From Micromonospora globbae (lineage in GTDB: Bacteria > Actinomycetota > Actinomycetes > Mycobacteriales > Micromonosporaceae): a stretch of DNA of 64,000 bases. Under the pieces are notes generated by a model. It was given only the letters and a program-made list of their open reading frames with translations, did no database searches and was not told the origin of the DNA. Of this stretch, positions 15,256 to 24,969 are shown in pieces. Numbering within the stretch: position 1 is the stretch's first letter; each line of letters begins with the position of its first letter. The translations under genes and the position numbers were made by a program. The stretch covers positions 1-64,000 of the forward strand of contig NZ_RAQQ01000014.1 of NCBI RefSeq assembly GCF_003610785.1. Reading direction: 5' to 3'.

Positions 15256-17934
15256 GTGAGTCCGTGGAGTTTCGTGGGGCGCAGGGACGAACTCGACCGT
15301 CTGCTGTCGGCGGTGACCGGCACGGAGGGGCGCGGCCTGTTCTTCAGCGGCAGCGCCGGCATCGGGAAGAGCCGTCTGCTCCGCGAGGGTGTCGCGGCGC
15401 TGCCCACCGACCGCTACGCGATCTGGTCGATCGCCGCGAGCGCCACCACGGCGTCGCTCCCCTTCGGCGGGCTCGTGCAGGTGCTCCCCGCCGAACAGCC
15501 GCAGGGGCTGTCGCCGGCCGGCATCCTGCGCTGGGCGCTCGACGTGCTCCAACAGCAGGCGGCCGGGCGTCGCATCGTGCTGGCCATCGACGACGCCCAC
15601 CTGCTCGACCAGCCGTCGGCGGCGCTCGTGCACCTCGTGGCGCGCGCCGACAACGCCACGGTGATCGGAACCCTGCGCGACGGCGAGGAGATCCCCCTGC
15701 CGATCCGGGCACTGTGGACCGACGACCTGGTGGACAAGGCCGAACTCAGCCCCATGGCCCCGGCCGAGACCGCCGGGCTGCTCGCCGAGATCCTCGGCGG
15801 CCCGGTCGACGCCGGCACCGCCGACCGGCTGGGTCGGCTCTCCGCCGGCAACCCCCTGCTCCTGCGCGAACTCATCCACGCCGCCTCCGGCAGCGAGGAG
15901 CTGACCCGCACGTACGGGATCTGGAAGTGGACGGGCCGGCTGGAGCTGGCGCCCAACCTGACCGACCTGATCGACACCCGCATCGGCCAGCTCACCCCGG
16001 GCGTGCGCGCCGTGGTGGAGCTGGTCGCGTTCGGCGAGCCGCTCGGCCTGCACCTGCTCAACCAGGCCGCCGATCCCCGCGACGTCGAGGTCGCCGAGGA
16101 GCGCGGGCTCATCGCGGTGATCCAGCACGACCGGCGCACGAACGTCCGGCTCGCGCACCCGCTCTACGGCGAGGTCATGCGCCGGCGCTGCCCGGTCAGC
16201 CGCACCCGGCGCCTGCAGGCCCACCTGGCCGAACTCCTGGAGCGGGTGGGCAAGCGGCGCCGCGACGACCTGCTCCGGGTGGCGGTGTGGCGGCTCGACT
16301 CGGGCACCGCGCAGGACGCGGGGCTGCTGCTCGAGGCGGCCGGGCAGGCGTTCAGCCGGTACGACGTACCGCTGGCGACCCGGCTCGCCCGCGCGGCCCT
16401 CGGCGCCGGCGGCGGCTTCGACGCCGCGGAACTGCTCGCCACCATCCTGATGTTCGCCGACCGGCCGGAGGAGGCGATCGAGGTGCTCGAATCCGTGGCC
16501 CCCGACGCCTCCGACGGCCAGCGGTTCAGCCGGTGGCTCACGGTGCGGGGGATGGTCAGCTACTGGGGCCTGAGCCGCGAGTCCACGGTGGAGGAGATCG
16601 CCGAGCGGGCCGCCACCCTCACCGACTCCGCCGACCAGGCCCGGGTCCGGGCGTTCGAGGCCATCATGCGGCTTCACCGGCTCGACACCGCCACCGCGCT
16701 GCAGCTCAGCCGGACCGTGCTGGACCGCCCCGCCGCGAGCGTCGCCGCGCGCGAACTGGCCCGGTGCACCATCGGCTACCTCCAGGCCGCGCAGGGGCAG
16801 TTGCGCCGCAGCGGCACGGCCATCGCCCAGGTGCACTCCGAGGCGGCCCGCTGGCGGGCGGACATGCCGTACCTCCAGCTGGCTCTGGAACTGGCCCGGG
16901 GCACCCGCCTCACGCTCGCGGGCGACCTGGCCGGGATCGACGCCATCGCGGCCGACGAGTTCGCCGACCTCGCCGGCGCCGGGGACTTCCGGCTCGGCAC
17001 CGGCTACCTGGCCATCCTCCAGGCGTACGCCGCGCGGCTGCGCGGCCAGAGCGACGTCGCCCTGCGCACCAGCCTCGGCGCCTGCGCCGTGCTGGCCACC
17101 AGCCGCGTGTACGCCGGCCTGGCGCAGGCCGAACGGGTCCAGGCGGCCGCCCTGCGCGGCGACGCGGCCCAGGCCGCCGAGGCGATGGCGGAGGCCGACC
17201 GCACCCAGGCGCCCGGGATGGCGGTGCTGTACCCGTGGCTGGAGCAGGCGCGGGGCGCGGCGCTCGCCGCGGCCGGCGACCTGCCCGGCGCCGTGAAGCA
17301 GCTCACCGACCTGGTCGACCGGCTGCGCGCCGACGGGTTCGCCGGCCACGAGGTGCACGTGCTGCACGACCTGGTACGCCTCGACCAGGCGGGCGCCCGC
17401 GTCGGCCCGACCTGCTCGGACGGGAGCCGTCGCACGGTCGCCCAGCGCCTCACCGAACTCTCCGAACGTGTCGACGGGGAGCTGCCGCCGCGGCTGGCCC
17501 GGCACGCCCGCGCCGCGGTCGCCGGCTCGGCGACCGAACTGCTCGCGGTGGCCGACGACTTCGCGGCGCTGGAGCTGAACGTGTTCGCCGCGGAGGCGAC
17601 CGCCGCGGCGCTGCACCGGCTGCGCCGGGAGCGGCCCGCCGCGGCGGGCGAGGCCCGGGAACGCCTCGCCGCCCTGCTGAGCCGCTGCGACGTGATCTGC
17701 ACCCCGGCGCTGCGCGCGGGCACGCCCGCGCTGACCGACCGGGAGTGGGAGGTGGCGCGACTCGCCGCGCAGGGTGCCACCAGCAAGGCGATCGCGGAGA
17801 AGCTGTTCCTCTCCGCCCGGACGGTGGAGAACCACCTCCAGCGCGTCTACGTGAAGCTCGGCGTGACGGGCCGGGCCGAGCTGCGGGCGGCGCTCCGGGC
17901 GATCCCGGGGCACGAGGGCGGCGACGCGCGCTGA
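15256..17934 (+). CDS. LAL-type LuxR regulator with N-terminal ATPase domain
   Basis: An 892-residue large ATP-binding LuxR family regulator. A STAND/AAA ATPase module at the N-terminus has Walker A GSAGIGKSRLL (about residues 33-43) and Walker B IVLAIDDAHLL; a long TPR-like helical middle follows, and a C-terminal LuxR HTH (LTDREWEVARLAAQG...VENHLQRVYVKLGV). Such proteins activate target genes on ligand and ATP binding. GTG at 15256 is preferred because of the TATGCT box; an in-frame GTG at 15211 is an alternative. It sits 16 bases before pncB on the same strand. Confidence 0.88.
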   Translation: MSPWSFVGRRDELDRLLSAVTGTEGRGLFFSGSAGIGKSRLLREGVAALPTDRYAIWSIAASATTASLPFGGLVQVLPAEQPQGLSPAGILRWALDVLQQQAAGRRIVLAIDDAHLLDQPSAALVHLVARADNATVIGTLRDGEEIPLPIRALWTDDLVDKAELSPMAPAETAGLLAEILGGPVDAGTADRLGRLSAGNPLLLRELIHAASGSEELTRTYGIWKWTGRLELAPNLTDLIDTRIGQLTPGVRAVVELVAFGEPLGLHLLNQAADPRDVEVAEERGLIAVIQHDRRTNVRLAHPLYGEVMRRRCPVSRTRRLQAHLAELLERVGKRRRDDLLRVAVWRLDSGTAQDAGLLLEAAGQAFSRYDVPLATRLARAALGAGGGFDAAELLATILMFADRPEEAIEVLESVAPDASDGQRFSRWLTVRGMVSYWGLSRESTVEEIAERAATLTDSADQARVRAFEAIMRLHRLDTATALQLSRTVLDRPAASVAARELARCTIGYLQAAQGQLRRSGTAIAQVHSEAARWRADMPYLQLALELARGTRLTLAGDLAGIDAIAADEFADLAGAGDFRLGTGYLAILQAYAARLRGQSDVALRTSLGACAVLATSRVYAGLAQAERVQAAALRGDAAQAAEAMAEADRTQAPGMAVLYPWLEQARGAALAAAGDLPGAVKQLTDLVDRLRADGFAGHEVHVLHDLVRLDQAGARVGPTCSDGSRRTVAQRLTELSERVDGELPPRLARHARAAVAGSATELLAVADDFAALELNVFAAEATAAALHRLRRERPAAAGEARERLAALLSRCDVICTPALRAGTPALTDREWEVARLAAQGATSKAIAEKLFLSARTVENHLQRVYVKLGVTGRAELRAALRAIPGHEGGDAR

Positions 17935-17938
17935 ACTC

Positions 17939-17944
17939 TAGGCT
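17939..17944 (+). promoter_or_regulatory. -10 box TAGGCT, leaderless pncB promoter
   Basis: The box starts 5 bases after the LAL stop codon and ends 6 bases before the GTG of pncB, suggesting independent leaderless transcription despite the 16-base gap. Confidence 0.45.
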
Positions 17945-17950
17945 GGGGCC

Positions 17951-19237
17951 GTGAGCACCCTTCGCCCCGCACTGCTGACCGACCACTACGAGCTGACCAT
18001 GGTGAGCGCGGCGCTGCGCGACGGCACCGCCGACCGCCGCTGTGTCTTCGAGGTGTTCAGCCGGCGGCTGCCGGCCGGGCGCCGCTACGGAGTGGTCGCC
18101 GGCACCGGCCGGTTGGTCGAGCTGATCCGCGAGTTCCGCTTCGACGAGGCCGAGGTGGACTTCCTGCGACGCACCGGCGTGGTCGACGAGCAGGCCGCCG
18201 CCTGGCTGCGGGACTACCGCTTCACCGGCGACATCGAGGGGTACGCCGAGGGCGAGCTCTTCTTCCCCAACTCCCCGATCCTGACCGTGTCGGGCGGGTT
18301 CGCCGAGTGCGTGGTGCTGGAGACGCTGGTGCTCTCGGTGCTCAACCACGACAGCGCGGTCGCGGCCGCCGCCGCCCGGATGGTGACCGCGGCCCGCGGC
18401 CGTACGCTCATCGAGATGGGTTCCCGGCGCGCGCACGAGGGCGCCGCGGTGGCCGCCGCCCGCGCCGCGTACCTCGCCGGGTTCGGCTTCACCTCGAACC
18501 TGGAGGCGGGCCGGCGCTACGGCATCCCCACGGCCGGCACGGCGGCGCACGCGTTCACCCTGCTGCACGACGACGAGCGGGCCGCGTTCGCCTCGCAGGT
18601 CGACACGCTGGGCAAGGACACCACGCTGCTCGTCGACACCTACGACATCAGCCAGGGCATCCGCAACGCGATCGCGGTGGCGGGCACCGACCTGCGGGCG
18701 ATCCGGATCGACTCCGGCGACCTCGCGGTGATCGCCCAGCAGTCCCGGGAGCTGCTCGACTCGCTCGGCGCCACCGAGACGAAGATCATCGTCTCGGGCG
18801 ACCTCGACGAGTACGCCATCGCCGCGCTCGCCGCCGAGCCGGTCGACATGTACGGTGCGGGCACCGCCGTGGTCACCGGCTCCGGGGCGCCCACCGCCGG
18901 CCTCGTCTACAAGCTCGTCGAGGTCGAGGGCCGGCCCGTGGTGAAGCGCTCGGAGCACAAGGCCACGATCGGCGGCCGGAAGGTGGCGGTGCGCCGGCAC
19001 AAGCCGACGGGCACCGCCACGGAGGAGGTCGTCGTCCCGCTGGGCGTGCCCGACCGGCAGCCCAACGACCGGCTGCTCCAGCACACCTACATGAGCGGCG
19101 GCGAACCGGTGGAACTGCCCTCGCTCGTGGAGTCGCGGGAGCACCTGCGCGAGTGCCTGATCTCCATCCCGTGGGAGGGGTTGAAGCTCTCGGCGGGTGA
19201 TCCGGCCATCCCGGTCACGGTGGTGCCGGCAGAGTGA
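17951..19237 (+). CDS. pncB: Nicotinate phosphoribosyltransferase
   Basis: A 428-residue enzyme joining nicotinate to PRPP to form nicotinate mononucleotide in NAD salvage. Family hallmarks: LLTDHYELTMV at the N-terminus, FEVFSRRLPAGRRYGVVAG, EMGSRRAHEGAAVAAARAAY, the substrate loop PTAGTAAHAF, and IRIDSGDL with VSGDLDEY. In mycobacteria pncB1 also lies beside clpS/mec/cysO. Followed by pncA, so the two steps from nicotinamide are adjacent. Confidence 0.95.
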   Translation: MSTLRPALLTDHYELTMVSAALRDGTADRRCVFEVFSRRLPAGRRYGVVAGTGRLVELIREFRFDEAEVDFLRRTGVVDEQAAAWLRDYRFTGDIEGYAEGELFFPNSPILTVSGGFAECVVLETLVLSVLNHDSAVAAAAARMVTAARGRTLIEMGSRRAHEGAAVAAARAAYLAGFGFTSNLEAGRRYGIPTAGTAAHAFTLLHDDERAAFASQVDTLGKDTTLLVDTYDISQGIRNAIAVAGTDLRAIRIDSGDLAVIAQQSRELLDSLGATETKIIVSGDLDEYAIAALAAEPVDMYGAGTAVVTGSGAPTAGLVYKLVEVEGRPVVKRSEHKATIGGRKVAVRRHKPTGTATEEVVVPLGVPDRQPNDRLLQHTYMSGGEPVELPSLVESREHLRECLISIPWEGLKLSAGDPAIPVTVVPAE

Positions 19238-19283
19238 GAGGCGGCCCGGGCGGCCGGGCCCGAGACGTCAGGAGGGAGCACCG

Positions 19284-19865
19284 GTGGGCAGCGCGTTGAT
19301 CATCGTGGACGTGCAGAACGACTTCTGCGAGGGCGGTTCGCTCGCCGTGGGCGGCGGAGCGGACGTGGCGGCCGGCGTCACCCGGCTGCTGGCGGCCGAG
19401 CCGGACCGCTGGGACCACGTGGTGGCGACGAAGGACTACCACGTCGACCCGGGGGCGCACTTCGGCGACCCGCCGGACTTCGTGGACTCGTGGCCCCGGC
19501 ACTGCGTCGTGGGCACCCCGGGCTCGGAGTTCCACCCGGCCCTGGCGACCGAGCGGATCGAGGAGATCTTCCACAAGGGCGAGCACGCGGCGGCGTACTC
19601 CGGCTTCGAGGGGCACGCCGCCGACGGCGAGTGCCTGGCCGACTGGCTGCGCCGCCACGACGTGGACCGGGTGGAACTCGTCGGTATCGCGACCGACCAC
19701 TGCGTCCGCGCCACGGCGCTGGACGCCGCGCGGGAGGGCTTCGCCACCACCGTGCTGCTGGACCTCACGGCGGCCGTCGCGCCGGCGACCACCGACGTGG
19801 CGCTGCGGTCCATGGAGGGCGCGGGCGTGACGCTGCGCGGGGCGCCTGTGATCAGGACCGCATGA
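19284..19865 (+). CDS. pncA: Nicotinamidase (isochorismatase superfamily)
   Basis: A 193-residue cysteine hydrolase converting nicotinamide to nicotinate. The catalytic triad is visible: Asp9 (IIVDVQNDF), Lys in FHKGEH and Cys in ATDHCVRATA; metal ligands lie in ATKDYHVDPGAHF. The GTG start at 19284 is set by the AGGAGGG run ending 8 bases upstream. Its position after pncB indicates a nicotinamide salvage pair. Confidence 0.92.
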   Translation: MGSALIIVDVQNDFCEGGSLAVGGGADVAAGVTRLLAAEPDRWDHVVATKDYHVDPGAHFGDPPDFVDSWPRHCVVGTPGSEFHPALATERIEEIFHKGEHAAAYSGFEGHAADGECLADWLRRHDVDRVELVGIATDHCVRATALDAAREGFATTVLLDLTAAVAPATTDVALRSMEGAGVTLRGAPVIRTA

Positions 19866-19928
19866 TCCGATAATTGGTTGGCGGTCGCCCCACCGGCGGC
19901 GAGGATGGCGCCGGAGGTACGGACCGTC

Positions 19929-21146
19929 GTGAATCTGAAGCCTTACCGGGAGGCGCTCGCCCTGCCCGGACTCCGGTCGCTGCTGGTCGTGGCGGTGCTC
20001 GCCCGCATCCCGCTCACGGCGACCGGGGTGACGCTGACCTTCTACGTGGTCCAGGACCTCGGCCGCGGCTACGGCGCCGCGGGCCTCGTCGGCGCGGCCG
20101 TGACGGTCGGCGCGGCGATCGGCGGCCCGCTGCTCGGCCGGCTCATCGACCGGCGCGGCCTGCGGCCGGTGCTCGTCATGACCGGGATCGTCGAGGCGGT
20201 CTTCTGGTCGACCGCGCCCTCGCTCTCCTACGAGCTGCTGCTCCCGGCCGCCTTCGTCGCGGGCTCGCTCGCCCTGCCGATCTTCTCCGTGGTGCGGCAG
20301 TCCATCGCCGCGCTGGCGCCCACGGACCGACGCCGTCCCGCGTACGCGCTGGACTCGATGTCGGTCGAGCTGTCGTTCATGGTCGGCCCGTCGCTGGCGG
20401 TGGCCCTGGCCACGGCGATCTCGGCGCGGCACACCCTCTACCTGGTCGGCGCCGGCATCGTCGCCGCCGGGGTGGCGTTCTGGCTGCTCAACCCTCCGAC
20501 GGCCGACAGCCGGGACGAGGCGGCGGCACCCGCGCGGCACGTGTCCCGGCGCGAGTGGGTGACCGGACGGCTGGTCGCCGTGCTGGCGGTCAGCCTCGCC
20601 GCCACCCTGGTCCTCGGCGGCACCGACGTGGCCGTGGTCGCCGTGCTCCGGGAGAGCGGCGAGGCCGGCTGGACGGGTGTGGTGCTCGCCATGTGGGCCG
20701 TGGCCTCGCTGGTGGGCGGCTTCGCGTACGGTGCCACGCACCGCCCCGTCCCGCCGCTGGCGCTGATGGCCGCGCTGGCCGTCTGCACGATCCCGGTCGG
20801 TCTCGGCGGGTCGCACTGGTGGCTGCTCTGCCTCGCGATGATCCCCGCCGGCGCGCTGTGCGCCCCCACCATCGCCGCGACGGCGGACGCGGTCAGCCGG
20901 CTCGCGCCCGCCCAGGTACGCGGTGAGGCGATGGGGCTGCACGGTTCGGCGGTCACCGTCGGCATCGCGGTCGGCGCCCCGCTCGCCGGCGCCGTCATCG
21001 ACGCGTCGGCGCCCGCGTGGGGCTTCGCGGTCACCGGGGCGATCGGCGCGCTCGTGGCGCTCGCGGTGCTCCCGGTCGAGCTGCGCCGCCGCCGGGCGGC
21101 CGCCGACGCGCTCGCCGAGCCGGAACTCGCCACCGTCACCCACTGA
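19929..21146 (+). CDS. MFS transporter
   Basis: A 405-residue major facilitator with about 12 hydrophobic segments. A loop-2 type motif GRLIDRRGLRPVL follows the second segment. The start at GTG 19929 is chosen for GGAGGT ten bases upstream; an ATG at 19905 is in frame. The substrate is unknown; the DHA1-like shape suggests drug or metabolite efflux. It directly follows pncA, but a nicotinamide-related role would be speculation. Confidence 0.82.
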   Translation: MNLKPYREALALPGLRSLLVVAVLARIPLTATGVTLTFYVVQDLGRGYGAAGLVGAAVTVGAAIGGPLLGRLIDRRGLRPVLVMTGIVEAVFWSTAPSLSYELLLPAAFVAGSLALPIFSVVRQSIAALAPTDRRRPAYALDSMSVELSFMVGPSLAVALATAISARHTLYLVGAGIVAAGVAFWLLNPPTADSRDEAAAPARHVSRREWVTGRLVAVLAVSLAATLVLGGTDVAVVAVLRESGEAGWTGVVLAMWAVASLVGGFAYGATHRPVPPLALMAALAVCTIPVGLGGSHWWLLCLAMIPAGALCAPTIAATADAVSRLAPAQVRGEAMGLHGSAVTVGIAVGAPLAGAVIDASAPAWGFAVTGAIGALVALAVLPVELRRRRAAADALAEPELATVTH

Positions 21147-21170
21147 CCCGACCCGACCCGACCCGCTCCG

Positions 21171-21198
21171 CCCGCCCGGCCCGGCCCGGCCGGGCGGG
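21171..21198 (+). terminator. Hairpin downstream of the MFS gene
   Basis: An 11-bp stem CCCGCCCGGCC / GGCCGGGCGGG with a 6-base loop, preceded by four ACCCG pentamers (about 21148-21165). Confidence 0.6.
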
Positions 21199-21521
21199 GC
21201 GGGTTCGGCGTGATCCCCGGCGTCGCGGCACCCCCGCCGACGCCGAAGAGCGGACCACCATCGCACCCGCCGCTGCGGGCGGTGGAGATCACCGAGCCAC
21301 GCCCGCGGCGCGCCACCGCCACGCCGAGCGTGTCCGTGCCCGCCGCGCCGATCGCCCCTCCCCGGTCCCCGGCCGTGCACGGCGAGCATCACGGGCACGG
21401 GCCGCCGACCTTCCTCCCGGCCCCGGCCGTGTACGGCGGGCGGTCACCGGCGGCCCGGCCCGCCGACATCGCTCCGGGCTTCCGACCGCGGCGCGCGTCA
21501 CCCGTACGGCCTGGGCAACGG
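21199..21521. other. No recognisable gene
   Basis: About 320 bases between the MFS and ctaD hairpins. Open frames cross it on both strands, but none has a start with SD, a TAnnnT box or recognisable protein content. I see no clear repeat. Confidence 0.5.
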
Positions 21522-21564
21522 CGACGGGCGCCGCTCCCGGATGGTCCGGGGGCGACGCCCGTCG
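21522..21564 (-). terminator. Nested hairpin downstream of ctaD
   Basis: Outer stem CGACGGGCG / CGCCCGTCG and inner stem CCCGGA / TCCGGG, starting 22 bases after the ctaD stop. Confidence 0.6.
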
Positions 21565-21586
21565 TGGGTGTCGTCGAGCCGAGCGG

Positions 21587-23344
21587 TCAGGCGCGGTCGA
21601 TGTTGGTGGCGGTGTCCTCGGTGTAGCGGGCCCCGCCGTCGGACTCGCTGGTCAGCGGCTTGGCACCGCCCTCCGGCGGCCCGGCGAGGGTCTGGCCGGC
21701 GGCCAGCTCCGGGAACTTCATGTCGAACGCCGGCCGCTCGGAGCGGATCCGGGGCATCCGGTCGAAGTTGCGCAGCGGCGGCGGGCAGCTGGTGGCCCAC
21801 TCGAGCGAGTTGCCGTGGCCCCACGGGTCGTTGACCTCGACCACCGGACCGGTCTTGTACGACTTCCAGCAGTTGTAGATGAACGGGAGCGTCGAGATAC
21901 CGGTGATGAAGGCGCCGATCGTGGAGACCGTGTTCAGCGTGGTGAAGCCGTCGATCGCCTGGTAGTCGGCGTACCGCCGCGGCATGCCCTCGTTGCCCAG
22001 CCAGTGCTGCACCAGGAACGTGGTGTGGAAGCCGATCATGGTGAGCCAGAAGTGCACCTTGGCGAGCCGCTCGTCGAGCATCCGGCCGAACATCTTCGGG
22101 AACCAGAAGTAGATGCCGGCGAACACCGCGAACACGATGGTGCCGAAGAGCACGTAGTGGAAGTGCGCCACCACGAAGTACGAGTCCGAGACGTGGAAGT
22201 CCAGCGGCGGGCTGGCCAGCAGGACGCCGGTGAGGCCGCCGAAGAGGAACGTCACGAGGAAGCCGATGGACCACAGCATCGGCGACTCGAAGCTGACCTG
22301 GCCCCGCCACATCGTGCCGATCCAGTTGAAGAACTTCATACCGGTGGGCACGGCGATGAGGAAGCTCAGGAAGCTGAAGAACGGAAGCAGGACCTGGCCG
22401 GTGGCGAACATGTGGTGCGCCCACACGCTCATCGACAGCGCGGCGATGGCGAGGGTCGCGGCCACGAGACCCTTGTAGCCGAAGATCGGCTTGCGGGAGA
22501 AGACCGGGATGATCTCGCTGATGATGCCGAAGAACGGCAGCGCGACGATGTACACCTCGGGGTGGCCGAAGAACCAGAAAAGGTGCTGCCACAGCATCGG
22601 CCCGCCGGTCGCCGGGTCGTACACGTGGGCGCCGATCAGGCGGTCGGCGGCGAGCGCGAACAGCGCGGCGGCCAGCAGCGGAAAGACCAGGATCACCAGG
22701 AGGCTGGTGACCAGGATGTTCCAGGTGAAGATCGGCATCCGGAACATCGTCATGCCGGGGGCGCGCAGCGTCAGGATCGTGGTGATCATGTTGACCGCGC
22801 CGAGGATCGTGCCCAGACCGGAGATGGCGAGGCCCATGACCCACATGTTGGCGCCGACGCCCGGGGAGTGCTCGACGCTGCTCAGCGGCGTGTACGCGAA
22901 CCAGCCGAAGTCGGCGGCGCCACCGGGGGTGATGAAGCCCGCGGTCGCCATCGTGCCGCCGAACAGGTACAGCCAGTAGGCGAAGCTGTTCAGCCGGGGG
23001 AACGACACGTCGGGCGCGCCGATCTGGATCGGCACGATGTAGTTGGCGAAGGCGAACACGATCGGCGTCGCGAAGAACAACAGCATGATCGTGCCGTGCA
23101 TGGTGAAGAGCTGGTTGTACTGCTCCGGCGACAGGAACTGCAGCCCCGGCCGGGCCAGCTCGGCCCGCATGATCAGGGCCATCAGGCCACCGATCATGAA
23201 GAACGCGAACGCGGTGACCATGTACATGATCCCGATCTGCTTCGCGTCCGTGGTCCGCAGCAGCCGCGCGATGGCCGACCCCTTGACCGGTTCTCGGACC
23301 GGCCAGGGCCGGGTCACGACCGGCTTGGGTGCGACGGTGGTCAC
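21587..23344 (-). CDS. ctaD: Cytochrome c oxidase subunit I
   Basis: A 585-residue haem-copper oxidase catalytic subunit of the aa3-type terminal oxidase, in the cytoplasmic membrane with about 12 membrane segments. Conserved stretches include NQLFTMHGTIMLLFF, LWQHLFWFFGHPEVYI (CuB/Tyr-His region), HHMFATGQ and YFVVAHFHYVLFG (haem ligands). GTG at 23344 is preferred because CGGAGG lies just upstream; an in-frame ATG at 23404 would add 20 residues. Other oxidase subunit genes are not in the window, which is common for actinobacterial ctaD. Confidence 0.96.
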   Translation of the reverse strand: MTTVAPKPVVTRPWPVREPVKGSAIARLLRTTDAKQIGIMYMVTAFAFFMIGGLMALIMRAELARPGLQFLSPEQYNQLFTMHGTIMLLFFATPIVFAFANYIVPIQIGAPDVSFPRLNSFAYWLYLFGGTMATAGFITPGGAADFGWFAYTPLSSVEHSPGVGANMWVMGLAISGLGTILGAVNMITTILTLRAPGMTMFRMPIFTWNILVTSLLVILVFPLLAAALFALAADRLIGAHVYDPATGGPMLWQHLFWFFGHPEVYIVALPFFGIISEIIPVFSRKPIFGYKGLVAATLAIAALSMSVWAHHMFATGQVLLPFFSFLSFLIAVPTGMKFFNWIGTMWRGQVSFESPMLWSIGFLVTFLFGGLTGVLLASPPLDFHVSDSYFVVAHFHYVLFGTIVFAVFAGIYFWFPKMFGRMLDERLAKVHFWLTMIGFHTTFLVQHWLGNEGMPRRYADYQAIDGFTTLNTVSTIGAFITGISTLPFIYNCWKSYKTGPVVEVNDPWGHGNSLEWATSCPPPLRNFDRMPRIRSERPAFDMKFPELAAGQTLAGPPEGGAKPLTSESDGGARYTEDTATNIDRA

Positions 23345-23484
23345 GAGTGGCCTCCGGTTCTCGGTTGTTTCGCTCGGCACGCGCTGAAACTGGCGAGCCG
23401 TCATCCGCAAGGAGGATAGTCCCCGGCAGGTGGGGGTGCCGCGTGGGGTGGCCAGCTACGATCATCGGCCGCGCCCGCCGGCGC

Positions 23485-24591
23485 TCACAGCGGACCGAGC
23501 AACAGCCGGTAGTGGTCCCCGAAGATCCGGTCGCCGCGTCCGCGCAGCAGCGGGTCGCGCAGCGCCGGCGGGACGTCCCGGGTCCGGTTGCGGTCGCGGG
23601 TCCGGTCCCGGACCCATCGCGTACGCGGACGGCGGCGGCTCTCGTACGCCACGAGGGCCGCCTCGACGCTGCCGGCGCCGGTGAGCGCCTCGGCGAGTAC
23701 CACGGCGTCCTCCAGCGCCATGGCGGCGCCCTGGGAGAGCGTCGGGGCGGTGGCGTGCGCGGCGTCGCCGACGAGCAGCACCCGCCCCCGGTACCAGCGG
23801 CCCAGCTCCACCTCGTCGGTGATGCCGACGTTCACCCACTCGACGGCGTCCAGCAGCTCCGGCACCGGCCCTCCGTAGGAGCCGAAGACCTCGCGCAGGC
23901 GGGCCACCGGGTCGGCGGGCGCCTCCGTGCCGGCCTCGTCGGCGTAGCAGTGCAGCCGCCCGGCGCCGATCGGCACGACGAGGAACCCGGAGCGCTGGCC
24001 GAGCAGGGCGGTCCACTCGGTGACGGGCGGTCCGTCGCGGAGCACGGTGCGGTAGACGACCTGACCGGCCGGCCGGGGCGGGCCGCCGAGCGCGGCGAGC
24101 GTCCGCACCGACGAGCGGGGCCCGTCGGCGCCGATCACCAGGTCGTACTCGGCGGCGGTGCCGTCGACGAAGGTCACCCCGACGCTGGTGGGCAGGAGGT
24201 CGAGCGTGCGCACCTCGGCGCCGTGCCGGACGGCCCCGCCGGCACCGGTGAGCAGCACCCGGTGCAGCTCGGCGCGGGGCAGGGCCCGGCACTCCCCGAC
24301 GCCGGCCCACAGCGCGTCGAGGTCGACCTCGCAGAGCGGCTCGCCGGCGGCGTCGAGGAAGCGCTGCCGGTGCACCACGTGCCCGAGGCGCCGGACCGGA
24401 TCGTGCAGGTCCAGCCGGTGCAGCGCCCGGGCGGCGTTGCCGGGCAGGTAGAGGCCGGTCTCGTGGGACTCTCCCGGTGGCAGCTTCTCGGTGACGTCGG
24501 GGCGGAAGCCCGCCAGCCGCAGTGCCCGGGCCACGGCGAGGCCGGCGATGCCCGCGCCGACGATGAGGATGCGCAGGGGGGAGCCACGCAT
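23485..24591 (-). CDS. FAD-dependent monooxygenase (PHBH fold)
   Basis: A 368-residue group A flavoprotein monooxygenase. It has the Rossmann motif ILIVGAGIAGLAVARAL at the N-terminus, the DG motif IGADGPRSSVR and the GD motif LLVGDAAHATAPTLSQGA. The ATG at 24591 follows GGAGG with good spacing. The C-terminus is short and Arg-rich, without the extra thioredoxin-like domain. An aromatic substrate is expected from the family; nothing nearby identifies it. Confidence 0.82.
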   Translation of the reverse strand: MRGSPLRILIVGAGIAGLAVARALRLAGFRPDVTEKLPPGESHETGLYLPGNAARALHRLDLHDPVRRLGHVVHRQRFLDAAGEPLCEVDLDALWAGVGECRALPRAELHRVLLTGAGGAVRHGAEVRTLDLLPTSVGVTFVDGTAAEYDLVIGADGPRSSVRTLAALGGPPRPAGQVVYRTVLRDGPPVTEWTALLGQRSGFLVVPIGAGRLHCYADEAGTEAPADPVARLREVFGSYGGPVPELLDAVEWVNVGITDEVELGRWYRGRVLLVGDAAHATAPTLSQGAAMALEDAVVLAEALTGAGSVEAALVAYESRRRPRTRWVRDRTRDRNRTRDVPPALRDPLLRGRGDRIFGDHYRLLLGPL

Positions 24592-24682
24592 GGTGCGGTA
24601 CGCCTCCGGGAGGGGTTTCGGCACGCGTCGGATACAGGACACTACTCGGTGCAATCAGCGCACACCAGGCCCGATCGGCCCA

Positions 24683-24696
24683 CGGGAACGCTCCCG
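24683..24696. promoter_or_regulatory. CebR-like palindrome (imperfect), CGGGAACGCTCCCG
   Basis: Matches the actinobacterial cellulose-regulon operator TGGGAGCGCTCCCA with a central A for G and changed end bases. It lies about 270 bases upstream of the main box. Confidence 0.4.
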
Positions 24697-24916
24697 GGGG
24701 CTTTCCCGCCCCGGTCGGGCGGCGACGACGCCCCGTCGCCCGGGCCGCCCGGCGCCCTCGCTCGGGTGGATCCGGTCTGCCACCTGGGTCGCCCGGCGCT
24801 GACGCACGGGTACGGCCGAGCCGCCGGGCGGACGGGTGGGGAGCGCCGGCCGGTGACCGGCCCGGACGAGGCCACCAGGCGCAAAACCTGACTTTCCGCC
24901 CCTTTCCGTCGAGCGG

Positions 24917-24944
24917 TTGCGCCACTGTTTCACGGATGTAAATG
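24917..24944 (+). promoter_or_regulatory. Candidate promoter of the cellulase gene
   Basis: TTGCGC, 16-base spacer, TAAATG in the most AT-rich stretch upstream. The predicted transcription start lies directly before the CebR-type box. Confidence 0.4.
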
Positions 24945-24955
24945 TGTTCTCTGCG

Positions 24956-24969
24956 TGGGAGCGCTCCCG
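24956..24969. promoter_or_regulatory. CebR-type operator TGGGAGCGCTCCCG
   Basis: Contains the perfect 12-bp palindrome GGGAGCGCTCCC (24957-24968), 13 of 14 matches to the known CebR/CelR box, between the promoter and the cellulase ATG. Cellobiose-relieved repression is the expected control. Confidence 0.8.

Noticed and set aside
21148..21165. ACCCG tandem pentamers as a functional microsatellite
   Set aside because: Only four copies in a very C-rich stretch; more likely chance or part of the terminator context.
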